Shown here in pieces: positions 1 through 9,553 of a stretch of 20,753 nt of DNA. Location of the stretch: contig NAVB01001080.1 of the NCBI GenBank assembly GCA_002179805.1, positions 1-20,753 on the forward strand, read 5' to 3'. Numbering within the stretch: the stretch's first letter is position 1; each line of letters begins with the position of its first letter. The position numbers and the translations under genes are program-made. This DNA is from Acanthamoeba lenticulata (lineage: Eukaryota; Discosea; Longamoebia; Acanthamoebidae). The notes under the pieces are model-generated. The model was not told the DNA's origin. It was given only the letters and a program-made list of their open reading frames with translations, and did no database searches.

Positions 1-339
1 CGGCCCCCCCCAGACCCAGCGGTGCGCGTGGCGCCCACTGTCCTGCTGTGTCAGTCGACAAATATCAACTCGCGCGAGGACGGCAATTTCAATTATGACG
101 CCGCTTCGGACCTCTCCAGGCGGGCACGCGCCCGCGCCGTTTCGGCCCTGAAGGCAACTGCAGCAGACGAACCTTGGCGCTGCGTTGCGCGTCACGTCAG
201 TCCTAGTGACACTGGACATGTGGACAGCCCGTGGTCTTGTAGGCTGCGCTTGGCGGCCAGACACTCTACTCCTACCCCCCAGAACACCACCAGCCCCCAT
301 AACCCGCCACACGAGCCGACGCTGTTGTTTTCTAAGTAC

Positions 340-1893
340 ATGGAGCCCATCAACTATACCACCACTACCGACCTGACCGGTATCACCATGGACGCCTGCG
401 CCTACTCTGTCAACATCTCCAGCCTGGTGGCCAGCGCTGCGCCGGAGGATGACCGCCTTGTAAAGGGAGCGGCCGGCTACCAGGTCCTCGCCGTCATACT
501 GGCAAGCGCCAACCGCATCAACCGCGTCACCCAGCTCCTCCTACGCGTCCGCGACCTGGCCAACCTCACCTTGATGGATATTTTGGTTCCCAGTGAAGTT
601 GCCGCCCTCATTCCAGGCTTCGCGCCCAAGTGGGCGGCCTTCACCAAGCTAGACTGGGCGGTCTACTCCCCCAGGAGGGATGACTTCACCCGCATCTTGC
701 AGGTTCGGGTAACTGACCCGGTCCCTGCCAGTCCGCCTGCTGCCGCCGCTCCTGCTCTGCCACCGGGCCTCTTCAACCAAGCTGCTGACGAGGGCTGTGA
801 GCTTGTCATCCACCACAACGGCCCCATCACCAGCGACGACCAGCTCGCGCGCCTCCTGGGACGCAGCAGCATGCCCCCAGGCTCCTACTTCGAGCCCCTC
901 CTGTTCCGCCTGGGCGGGCGCCAAGCTGGCGCCATCCTGCACCTCGATCACGTGGAGCAGGGTATGAGCATCTTGGCCAACCTCACGGCTACGCCCAGGC
1001 CGGGCCTGGAGGCCCACTGGCGAGTGCTCAGCCAAGGGGTGGAGCCCACACACACGATTACTGTAAAATACGACCCCTCTCCCTATGTGGGGGACACCAA
1101 TGCTGCCAAGGACCAGCTCAAGGACGCGGTCTCAGTGCTGGCGGACATCTTCGACGTCTACATGGGCAGCACCTTCACCATCATCAACACGGCTACTATT
1201 GTGGACACGGCGGCCATCATGAAGGCGGGCTCTATGCAATGGAAAGGCACCCTCCTCACCTTCACCCAGAAGGCATTCCACATCATGGCAGAGCCATACA
1301 AGGTCGCCATGTTCCCAGTCCCACAGTGGGTCTGGAACAAAGGTACCAAGGACTTCAAGCAGGAAGTGACGTTCCGGCAGGTGTGGACAGAGTCAGATGG
1401 CAGTCAGGCAGACCTGGTGCCCAAGTACATCCATATCGACCACGCCAACAAGGGCCTCTTCTTCTCCTACAGCTCCAAGGCCAAGAGTGAGTTTGCCATC
1501 TGCTGGTTTACCCCCTACTTCATTGGAGGCCAGCTGATTACCACCTGCCTCATGAGGCAGTTCAATGACTGTGGTGGCTCCACCAAGCAGGGGGCCAGCA
1601 GCCCACTCCACAGCAACTCTAGAGGCAGTGGGGGCAAGGGCAATGGCCCCACCCTGCAGGAGACACCAGACGACAGGTGGTGCCAGTACAAAGATAACTG
1701 CCAAGCTGACTGGGCAGAGCTCACGGCCATGCACCAGCAACTCACCAGCACCATCACTGGCATCCAGTTGGCTGTTGAGCACACTCAGTCCACCTTCCTT
1801 GTGGCCATGGCATTGATCCTCCACCAACAAATGATCACAGACCAGATTCAATCCAAGGAGAACCTCCTGCTCATCTGCGTGGCACAGGGGTGA
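340..1893 (+). CDS. LINE first ORF (ORF1-like protein)
   Basis: This is a long open frame lying just before the endonuclease region of the LINE. The frame is open from the window edge, but the first ATG is at 340, giving about 517 residues; a start upstream of the window is possible. I recognise no RNA-binding domain in the main body. It is followed by a TGA at 1891-1893. The same frame just after that stop reads CQKCDLEATLAHH and then a further Cys, which resembles a C-x2-C-x8-H-x5-C zinc knuckle. The TGA may therefore truncate an originally longer nucleic-acid-binding ORF1. Assignment as ORF1 rests on position in the element, not on a recognised family. Confidence 0.55.
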   Translation: MEPINYTTTTDLTGITMDACAYSVNISSLVASAAPEDDRLVKGAAGYQVLAVILASANRINRVTQLLLRVRDLANLTLMDILVPSEVAALIPGFAPKWAAFTKLDWAVYSPRRDDFTRILQVRVTDPVPASPPAAAAPALPPGLFNQAADEGCELVIHHNGPITSDDQLARLLGRSSMPPGSYFEPLLFRLGGRQAGAILHLDHVEQGMSILANLTATPRPGLEAHWRVLSQGVEPTHTITVKYDPSPYVGDTNAAKDQLKDAVSVLADIFDVYMGSTFTIINTATIVDTAAIMKAGSMQWKGTLLTFTQKAFHIMAEPYKVAMFPVPQWVWNKGTKDFKQEVTFRQVWTESDGSQADLVPKYIHIDHANKGLFFSYSSKAKSEFAICWFTPYFIGGQLITTCLMRQFNDCGGSTKQGASSPLHSNSRGSGGKGNGPTLQETPDDRWCQYKDNCQADWAELTAMHQQLTSTITGIQLAVEHTQSTFLVAMALILHQQMITDQIQSKENLLLICVAQG

Positions 1894-2555
1894 GCGCCCC
1901 CACCAGACCTGGAGTGCCAGAAATGTGACCTGGAAGCCACACTGGCTCACCACTGGGAGGCCTCTCTCTGCACCATGACCTTGCTAGGCGGCCCCAGGGC
2001 CCTTCCTGCTGCTACCACACCGTGCCCGCGACCTACCGCCACTGGAGCCCCGACCACGTACGCTGGCGCGGTTAGCGCCGCCTGCTCCTTGGCCACCAGC
2101 TGCGTCCCCCCCAATCCAGCCCACCTGCAGCCCCCCACCCCTCTAGCAGCGCCCCGGTGCCGCCCACTCTGGCCAGCCTGACGCCTGAGCAGATCGGCAA
2201 TGCAGTACTGGATGATGTCCTCGGGTGGGACCTACCGACTGCGCCGGTGCCTGCACCAGTGCCCAACTCAGGGACACCCTTCACAACCCTCCTGCCCCTC
2301 CTGCCCCTCCCCCCTATAGTAGGAGACAAGCGCCAGGTCTCCTCCCTCACCACCACCATCCACCGTTCAGCCAGGCTCACTGGACGGCCCATTGTCAAGC
2401 CGCTTGGGGACGACGGCATGGACTTGGACACTCCCTTGGCCAAGAAAAAGCCATGCCATGGCACCAATGACAACCTAGAAAGTGTCCTCTCCCCGCCTTC
2501 CAACAGCCCCCCCCTCAGCAACGACCCCACCAGCCCCAGCCAGCCTGACATCTGA
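1894..2555 (+). pseudogene. Proline-rich remnant between LINE ORF1 and ORF2
   Basis: After the stop at 1893 the frame continues open to 2181 with a zinc-knuckle-like Cys/His cluster. A second open stretch, in another frame, runs from about 2076 to a TGA at 2553-2555. It is rich in Pro, Ser and Thr and includes LASLTPEQIGNAVLDDV and a basic LAKKKP patch. This could be the C-terminal part of ORF1 shifted out of frame, or the disordered start of ORF2, since the second stretch shares its frame with the endonuclease that follows. No catalytic motif is visible. Confidence 0.4.
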
Positions 2556-2654
2556 TGGCGCGGCCCACCCCCACCTTGCCGGCCCCACTCCTGTGGCTGC
2601 ACCAGGTGGAGGTGGGCACTTCGCATCCCGCCGGCCCTCTCCCTCCTCCTTTCC

Positions 2655-3712
2655 ATGCTAGCCCTCCACACACACCCTGTCTCTGCAGCCAGCACTGCAG
2701 CCCCGCCCCTGGTGGCGCCCACAGCCCTCGCAATCACTGCGCTCGTCATCCTCTTCTTCAATGCCAATGGCCTCACCAATGCAGCCAAGCTTGAGGAGCT
2801 GCAAAAGCATGTGGCCCGCATCAAGGCCAACATCATCTGCATCTCAGAGACGAAGTGGCAGCCTGGCAAGGAGCTCAGACTTGTCGGCTTCAAGGGACAC
2901 TGCAGCTCCACGCCCCTGATGCGCCTGGAAAGAGTGGGCTGCGGAGGCGTGGCTATCTTCACCAGGGAGGACATCCCTACCTGCCTCACCAAGGCGCCCC
3001 CACAACTGGGTGGGTGCCTAGTGTAGACAACAGCCCTCTTCAGCAGGCCCACTGGCCCCCCCCTCCTGCTGCGCATTGTCAGCATCTACATGACGGCCAG
3101 CGGCAACAAACAGCCCTTCTTCCACCTCCTCGGTGACACCCTCGATGATGGTGACAAAGACTACCTCATTCTTGGAGGCGACTTCAACAGCAAGATGAGC
3201 CCTTCTCCACCATCCATGAGCTAGCGGCCAACCACAACCTGATCACGGTCAGCTTGGACCTGAGTGTTCTCAACGCTGTCCATTGCCCCTCAATCCACTT
3301 CAAGCTGCCACCACTGCTCCACATTGACCCGGCGGACGAGGCGCGGGCAGAGCGGTTCCGCCAGGCGTGCGCTGAGTGGGCCGGCAACATGGAGCCCTCC
3401 TTCTGGAGCGCCTTTACAGCCAACCCACTGCCACTGGAGGACACCGCCACCAGGGCGGCCAAATTCAATGACGGCATGGCGGCTTTCACCTGGTTGGCCA
3501 CCGACCTCGCTAGCGCCATCTACCCCACTAGGCAGGTGGCCTCGCATGGCAAGTTCAGGTGGCGCACCCCCTTTGAACCAGGCTCTGAGGCATCCAGCTG
3601 GTTGAAGTGTACAACCTGGGCCAGGCGAACCAGGCGGGCAGCAGTGTCCCTTGACCTTCACCACACGGGCCGCGTTCCCCTTGGCCACTGTGCGGTGGCC
3701 TACCGTCGCTGA
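2655..3712 (+). pseudogene. LINE ORF2, endonuclease part (broken)
   Basis: This is the apurinic/apyrimidinic-type endonuclease that nicks target DNA for target-primed reverse transcription. Visible landmarks are FFNANGL (strand with the catalytic Asn), IICISETKW (metal-binding Glu), GCGGVAIFTRED, and LILGGDFNSKM (the GDFN motif, near 3171-3197). The end of the domain, usually SDH-x2-I, reads AVHCPSI, keeping the His but not the Asp. Lesions: an in-frame TAG at 3024-3026, between two stretches that are both endonuclease-like, and a change of frame near 3195, just after the GDFN motif. The following frame then runs to a stop at 3712. Another frame change between about 3600 and 3735 leads into the RT region. 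Confidence 0.8.
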
Positions 3713-3735
3713 CTCTTAACCTCGCCCCCCCGCAA

Positions 3736-5100
3736 GCTGAGGCAGCTGACCTCCCCCCCTACACCGATGCCTGCAATACTGCTGCGTGGCTAGATCTCCT
3801 CAGTTCCAAGGCCAACCGCTGGAGAACCCTCCTGCGGGCAGCGCTACACAAAGCAAAGGAGGCCAGCTTCGCGGCCTACCTGGCTGCACTGGAAGATGAG
3901 AGTGCCCACAACTCCAGAGAGCTCAGGTGACTGCTGGGTGGCCCATCCCGCTTCTCTCCTGCCCCCAGAGCACTCCTGGACACCAACAAGCGCCTCTTAG
4001 TCCTCCCAGAGGACGTCATGGCCCGCCAAGTACAACACTTCGCTGCACTCGGCGCCCCCCCCAACCTGCCTGCCGATGTGGACATGCCCTGGTGCGCCCC
4101 AGAAATCATCGGCCCAGTCCAACAGCGCCTCCGCAACTCTGCACACTACAGCACCATGGCGGGAGTGCTCACGCTGGCTGACATCTGGGACAGCATAGGG
4201 GGTGACACTGCCCCCGGCCTGGACTGGGTGCAATACCCCATCCTCCGCGTTATGCCCGATGGCCCTTTAGCCTTCCTCCACGGCCTGCTGAACACCATCG
4301 TGGTGGACCGGCATGACCCACAATACTTCAAGATGGGCGAACTTGTGCTCTCCCACAAGAGCAGCCTGGATGTGGATCTCAACAACTATCATGGTATCAC
4401 ACTGCTCTGCTCTCCCTACAAGCTCATCACCTCCACCCTCAGCAGGCGGCTTACCGCTGCTACGGAGGAATGTAACCTCTACTCCGAGTGCACAGGGGGG
4501 TCACGGCCAGGGCGCACATGCACACACAAGGTCCAACTCCTCACCAACATCATCTCCCATGCACACCAGCGCCGTGGCGGTGTGTACATCGCGCAGCTGG
4601 ACATCGCCAAAGCCTACCCCACCACCCCCTACACTGGCTTCACACACGCCCTCCAGGACCTGGGCTGCAGCGAGGCTTTCGTCTCCCTCCACGAGCTGCT
4701 ACAGAACAACGCCTCCAGCACCATCCGCACTGCCTTTGGCCACACCCAACCCTATGACATCTATAATGGGTGCCAGGAGGGGTGTGGGGCCAGCCCAGGC
4801 AAATACATTTCGTACCTCGACATGTTCTTCAGATGGGTTAGCGCGCTTGGGCTGGGCTACCCACTGGCGGCCACCACCTCCTCCTGCCTCCCCCACCCCC
4901 TTGATACAGCCCACCTCGCGATCCCCAGGTCAGGATATGTCAATGACACCACGCTCTACTCGGACAGCCTGGACAAGCTCCAAACGCTCCTGGACCACTT
5001 CACCGCCTTCCTCGCAGTGTACGGCCAGCGCCTCAACATTGCCAAGTGCATCTTCACCTACTGGCACCCGGATGACCACGCCCCGCCGCCACCTATACTG
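3736..5100 (+). pseudogene. LINE ORF2, reverse transcriptase part (broken)
   Basis: This is the RNA-dependent DNA polymerase domain of the LINE. Motifs in order: NNYHGITLLCSPYKLITS (the YRPI/YK region), GGSRPGRTCTHK (the FRxGRST-like box), LDIAKAY with the catalytic Asp at 4600-4602 (box A), GCQEGCGASPG (box B, usually RQGxPLSP), YVND at 4936-4947 (box C, usually YxDD) and LNIAKC (box D region). In box C the first catalytic Asp is an Asn codon (AAT, 4942-4944), expected to abolish polymerisation. A TGA at 3928-3930 interrupts the frame upstream of the RT core. Near 5050-5100 the coding signal moves to another frame, in which the thumb and RNase H region continue. Confidence 0.85.
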
Positions 5101-7253
5101 TCAACATACCCGATGGCCGCCTGCCACTGCCGCTTGTCCCCCCAGGGCGGCCCTTCCGCCTCCTTGGGTACCACCTCTCCACCACGCTCCGGTGGCACCA
5201 GAAAGAGCAGCTTGATGGCCCAGTCAAGGCAGTGCTTGCCGCTCTTGGACGCAAACAGGCACCGCTCAAGGCGAAGGCCAACATCATCAACTACGACGCC
5301 TTCGGCAAGGTGCTCTATGCGGCCGACCTAGTACCCTTCGACGATCGCTGGACGAAGCAACTGCAGGTTGCTGCCACGCGGGCCCTCCTCTGGCCTAGCG
5401 CTAGCGCCAACGTGCACCACCGCGCACCTTGTACCGACAAAGGCCTCACCGGCTTCAGCGTCACGCACCTGCCGACGGCAGCCAGCGCCAGACTCGTCCA
5501 CGGCCTCTACTGGGCGCTCAATGGTCCTGACCAACACTGTGCGCTGTCCACCGCCCTTATGCTGCACGACCTCCGCAACGCTGCCTACGAGGGCAGGGCC
5601 CTCTTCTCCAAGCGCAGAGTGCCGGCGGCCACGTGGCGATACTTCCCCCCGGGGGTCAAGCAAGTGGCCGCGCTGGCCAACAAGTTCGGCCTGCAGCTGG
5701 CCAGAAGGGATGAGCAACTACCATGGAGCACGCTCACGGCCAAGCAGCTCTTCTTGGCGGCAGGCCTGCCGCGCAGCCACACGCAACCGCTGGTGAACCT
5801 ACTGGCCAACGCTGGAGTGACACTTGTGGGCGCTATCTCCGGCTGGCTGCGGCCAGGCGAGGGAGGGACCACCCCCCTCCTCGCCAAGCTGGCGACTGGC
5901 GTGCCAGTCAAGCCCGTGGACCTGGCAGCCCTTCCAGCCCTGGACGCCTCTTTCACTGCCGCGGGCATCACGACGCGGTGGCGCAACAAGCTGGAGGCGT
6001 ACCTTGGCAAGGCCATCAGCACGCTTTCTGACACCTGGCGCGGCAGAGTCGGCATGGGCCCCGACGCCGCCCGCGTGCGGCTGGTGCCCCTCCCGTATGA
6101 AGTGCTGTTCGGTGGTCAAACCATGCACATCGGCACCGACGGGGCCTATGATGCCGCTACCTCTGTCGGAGGAGCGGCGGCGGTCTTCACCAACGGTGCT
6201 GCACGGACGTGGCATGTCTCCGTCTGCCACTCCTCCACCGAAGCTGAGGTTCTGGCCATCCTCCTCGCGCTGACGTCCTGCCCGGCCACGGTGCATGTCA
6301 TCATACACACGGACTCCCTCAACGCCACCCGCAACATCAACCGGCTTGTGACCCACCCAGCGCCGTACCTGTGGAAGAAAGTGCCCTCCCGCCAGGGCTA
6401 CAGAGCGGTCGTCGCGGCCATCAGACAGCGCCCAGGCTCCACCCGCCTCGTGCACGTCAAGGCGCACACCGATGCCACCGACCTGGCCTCCTGCCTCAAC
6501 CGCCAGGCCGACGCCAGGGCCAAAACTGCACTGCTCGACCGCAACGGACCCTGCAGCCCTACCCTCCACGAACACAATGACCCGTACATACTCACGGTGG
6601 AGGGGCGTGTGGTGCTCACCAACGTGTACTCTTCGCTCCTCGCGCACTTCCGGGCTCGCGACACGTTCTCGCCCCACGGCCACGCCACCTGCCGACTGCT
6701 GGTCCTGCCCACGGCGTGGCCTGCGCCCTCTCTCCACGCCCTGCGCTCTGGCGACATGGCCACCAGGCTCTTCGCGTGGAAGCTAGCTACCCGCTCCCTC
6801 CCCACCCTCGACCGACAAAACCGCCACAACCCGAACCTCTACCCGCACAGCTCCTGCCCCAACTGCCCAGACACACCGGAGTCGCACACCCACGTTTTTG
6901 TGGAGTGCCCACAGTATGCGGAGCTGCGCAGAGAAACTAGCGACAGTGTGTTACGCACATACCGCGCCCTCCTCCCCTCTGGCCCGGACCTCCCCCTCTG
7001 GATGGACCCCCCCCTGCACTCCTCCGTCCCCCACTGGGATCATGACGCCGTCGCAGCAGGACTCATCCCCGACACCTTCCGCCTTCTCCTCAGAGACAAC
7101 GGCATCCCCGACGACCTTGCTACCCGCACTGCGGAGCGCATCAACGACGCCATCATCGCCGGCCACCGCCACATCTGGCGCGCCCGCTGCTCCATCATCT
7201 CCAGACGCGGCCTCACCTACGCTGCCCTCCTCACACTGTCACACAACAACTGA
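5100..7253 (+). pseudogene. LINE ORF2, RT thumb, RNase H and C-terminal finger
   Basis: This is the C-terminal part of the LINE polyprotein, open to the TGA at 7251-7253. It starts with an RT-thumb-like stretch (FRLLGYHLSTTLRWHQ). The RNase H domain is well preserved, with the four acidic residues in order: Asp in IGTDGAYD (6138), Glu in STEAEVLA (6246), Asp in IIHTDSLNA (6312) and Asp in NRQADARA (6510). RNase H removes element RNA from the RNA/cDNA hybrid. A CCHC finger, CPNCPDTPESHTHVFVEC, lies at 6855-6908, as in many LINE C-termini. This section has no internal stop, so it decayed less than the upstream parts, but it lacks an intact ORF2 in front of it. Confidence 0.85.
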
Positions 7254-7361
7254 AACGCTGCCCCATCTATACATCACCCCCTGCTAGTCCCGGAAACCAT
7301 TTATGGCGACGTATCCCTCACGGGATAAAACCGGTGAGCATTGTGACGCAATAAAAAAAAA
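7254..7361 (+). other. LINE 3' UTR and poly(A) end
   Basis: This is the 108-bp tail after the LINE stop codon. It contains an imperfect hairpin (7317-7338), AATAAA at 7350-7355 and a run of nine A at 7353-7361. The change from LINE-like to single-copy-looking sequence after 7361 is taken as the 3' junction of the insertion. The junction position is inferred from the A-run. Confidence 0.7.
7317..7338 (+). other. Imperfect hairpin near LINE 3' end
   Basis: CTCAC-G-GG (7317-7324) can pair with CCGGTGAG (7331-7338) around an ATAAAA loop, with one G:G mismatch. Some LINEs use a 3' stem-loop that their RT recognises to start reverse transcription. A similar role here is inference. Confidence 0.45.
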
Positions 7362-7412
7362 GGCAAGCGCAAAGACAGTCAAGCTTTGACAAGAAGAACA
7401 CAAGAACACGCC

Positions 7413-9331
7413 ATGCGCTGGGCAATCGTTATGGCACTTGTGGCGTTAGTGCTGGGGTACTATCTTTATGTCGTTCCTCTGCCCTTCCAGCTGGAAATGG
7501 GACCGTGGCAGGTCCAACCTCTGCGCGAGCGCGTGGGTGTGCTCACGCCCAACAGCTTTCTTGACAACTGCACTCACCTGGGCAAGGTTTCCATTTCATT
7601 CCCTCTCTACCCTCTTTCTCGTTCTTCCCCCAACTAACACCATGGCTTGAAGGTCGACGCGGCCGAGACGTTGGCGTTGGGCCCAGATGGGCGTCTGTAC
7701 GGTGCTACGGCGGACGGCTGGATTGTCGCAGTGGACCGCGCCACTGGACAGGTTCTTTTTTTTTGTCCCACTCCCTTGTTACTGCTGCATGAAAGAGCCG
7801 CAAACGCTCACCTTCGCTTTCGTTCTTCACCGTCGTTTTCGTTCTTGCGCGCACGCCAGGTGGAGAAGTGGGCCAACATCAGAGGCCGGCCGCTGGGGCT
7901 CGAGTTCAACCAAGAGGGCGACTTGATCGTGGCCGACAGCCTCAAGGGTGGGCGCAGCAGCAGCAAAAGTTGTTGAAACGCCTTTCCATGTCTCACCGCG
8001 TGTGTTTTTTAACTGTGCTCCTCTGCAGGGCTGCTGCACGTCAACGCCACCACAAAGACGATCACCATCCTGTCCCACGAAGCCGATGGCCGAAACATCA
8101 ACTTTGCTGACGTAACCCCCCCCCCTCTTTTGTCTCTCTCTCTCTCTCTCTCTCAAGACAACAAGATCTCACCATCATCATCCTGTTGTTGGTTGGTTTG
8201 CTGGTTCTTCAGGATGTGGCGATCGCGCAGGACGGCACGATCTACTTCTCCGACGCCTCCAACGTGCCGCCGCTGCAGAAGGACTGCGTCTACGACCCCC
8301 TGGCCGCGTCCTTGCTGGACGTGATCACGAGCCTCCCGCGCGGCAGGTCCGTGCTGCGCTCACCCATACCCCCCCAATCGCGCCGCAGCGCTGCTCCCAA
8401 GTGTGTTGTGTCTTCCCGACGCGGGTTCTTGGGCTGCAGGCTGCTGCGTTACACCCGCGAGCGGGGCGGCACGGAGGCGCTCTTGGACGGGATCCACTTT
8501 GCCAACGGCGTGGCGCTGGCCGCGGACGAATCGTTTGTGCTCATCAATGAGACCCCTCGCGCCCGCGTGCTGCGCTACTGGCTCAAGGGCCCCAAGGGTG
8601 CGTGCGCGTTGCCCCCTTTCGCCCGCATTTTGGGGCTCAATCAACTCTCTGGTGGTCGCCTCTCCAGCGGGCACGTCGGACGTCTTCGTGGACGGCCTCC
8701 CGGGCATGGTCGACGGCATCTCGCGGCGTACCGGTGCGTGGAGCTCTTTTTGTTGTCAAAAAAAAAACAAACAAACAATTCAATTCAATTCAATTCAATT
8801 CAATTCAATTCAATTCAATTCAATTCAATTCAATTCAATTCAATTCAATTCAATTCAATTCAATTCAATTCAATTCAATTCAATTCAATTCAATTCAATT
8901 TTTAATGGAATGTCCATTAATAATTGTCGACCAGACGGTAGCGGCCACTTCTGGGTGGCATTGATCGTGCAGCGCGACCCGTTGCTCGAGCTCATCGCGC
9001 CGTACCCCTTCCTTCGCTCTCTTGTGCTGAAGCTCCACTTGCCGGTTGCTAGCCCGCCGCACGGCCACATCATCGGTACCGATCGACGCGTCGTCCACAT
9101 GGTGACTAGACACGACCCTCGAAGGGCGACTGTTGGGCTGACGTGAGATGTGCTTGTGCGGTGTGCGCAGAGCTGGACGAAGAGGGCCGTATTGTGCGCA
9201 GCCTCGAGGGCACCACCGCGGGCATCACCGCCATCACGGAGGTCGAGGGCAAGCTCTACCTGGGCCACCTCCACGCGCCGCACATCACCGTCTTTGATCT
9301 GGCTGCGAACCCCACGGCGGGCACTGCCTGA
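7413..9331 (+). CDS. APMAP/strictosidine synthase-like membrane-anchored beta-propeller
   Basis: Nine exons give 367 residues: 7413-7586, 7653-7751, 7860-7947, 8029-8111, 8213-8346, 8440-8597, 8668-8733, 8935-9075, 9171-9331. All junctions are GT...AG and phases agree. Residues about 4-22 form a hydrophobic N-terminal anchor. The rest matches the six-bladed propeller family containing adipocyte plasma membrane-associated protein and plant strictosidine synthase-like proteins: LGPDGRLYGATADGWIV, GRPLGLEFNQEGDLIVAD, the signature DVAIAQDGTIYFSDASN, GRLLRYT, FANGVALAADESFVL, DGSGHFWVAL and ELDEEGRIVRSL near the end. Animal members have arylesterase activity and plant relatives vary, so the substrate cannot be given. 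The LINE 3' end lies 51 bp before the ATG. An upstream ATG is absent in the short leader, which supports 7413 as the start. Confidence 0.9.
8133..8154 (+). repeat. (TC)11 tract in intron
   Basis: Eleven perfect TC dinucleotides lie in the fourth intron of the APMAP-like gene (8112-8212). The tract may add to the pyrimidine content of the intron. Confidence 0.95.
8776..8900 (+). repeat. (CAATT)25 pentanucleotide microsatellite
   Basis: Twenty-five uninterrupted copies of CAATT (125 bp) fill most of the seventh intron (8734-8934) of the APMAP-like gene. The intron is 201 nt, about twice or more the length of its neighbours (66-107 nt). A short A-rich run with ACAAACAAAC precedes the array. The unit contains no stop codon on the + strand in any frame, so it reads as repeating NSIQF, but splicing removes it. 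Confidence 0.98.
8902..8920. repeat. Short inverted repeat beside the microsatellite
   Basis: TTAATGGA and TCCATTAA form a perfect 8-bp inverted repeat around ATG, immediately after the CAATT array and 14 nt before the exon 8 acceptor. A pre-mRNA hairpin here could sit next to the 3' splice site. No function is established. Confidence 0.7.
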
Positions 9332-9553
9332 GTGTTCCCTTTGCGCAAAACAAGTTACTCTTTCATTTTCACTTTTTGTACAAGACAAGAAGAGAAAAAC
9401 TGCCGAATAGAAAAAAGGCAAGAAAAGCTTTGAAAGGGCCACATTAACTTCACCGGCCGTGGGCCAATGGGAAAAGGGTGGGCCAACGATAAGAAGCCAA
9501 GCTTGTCTCTCACTATCCACAACAACCACAAAACCCACACCCAAACAACACAC

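Larger units (their letters stand above)
1..7361 (+). mobile_element. Decayed APE-type LINE with RNase H domain
   Basis: A non-LTR retrotransposon copy occupies the first third of the window. In order it shows a first ORF, an endonuclease/exonuclease/phosphatase-type endonuclease, a LINE reverse transcriptase, an RNase H domain, a C-terminal CCHC-type finger, and a 3' UTR ending in AATAAA and nine A residues (7353-7361). The order endonuclease, RT, RNase H, finger fits the RNase H-bearing LINE clades (I, Tad, R1, LOA and relatives); I cannot choose among them. No LTRs are visible. The 5' end lies at or beyond the window edge, so no target-site duplication can be tested. ORF2 carries several stops and frame changes, so this copy looks inactive. 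Confidence 0.92.

Noticed and set aside
3928..3969. Possible intron in the LINE (GTGACT...CCCCAG) that would remove the TGA
   Set aside because: Splicing keeps the frame, but LINE ORF2 is normally intronless because it copies through RNA. The segment also reads as ordinary coding sequence apart from the one stop, so a point mutation is simpler.
8602..8964. Repeating NSIQF protein encoded by the microsatellite
   Set aside because: The array lies inside an intron whose removal joins the exons in correct phase, and any 5-nt unit without stops gives such an open frame.
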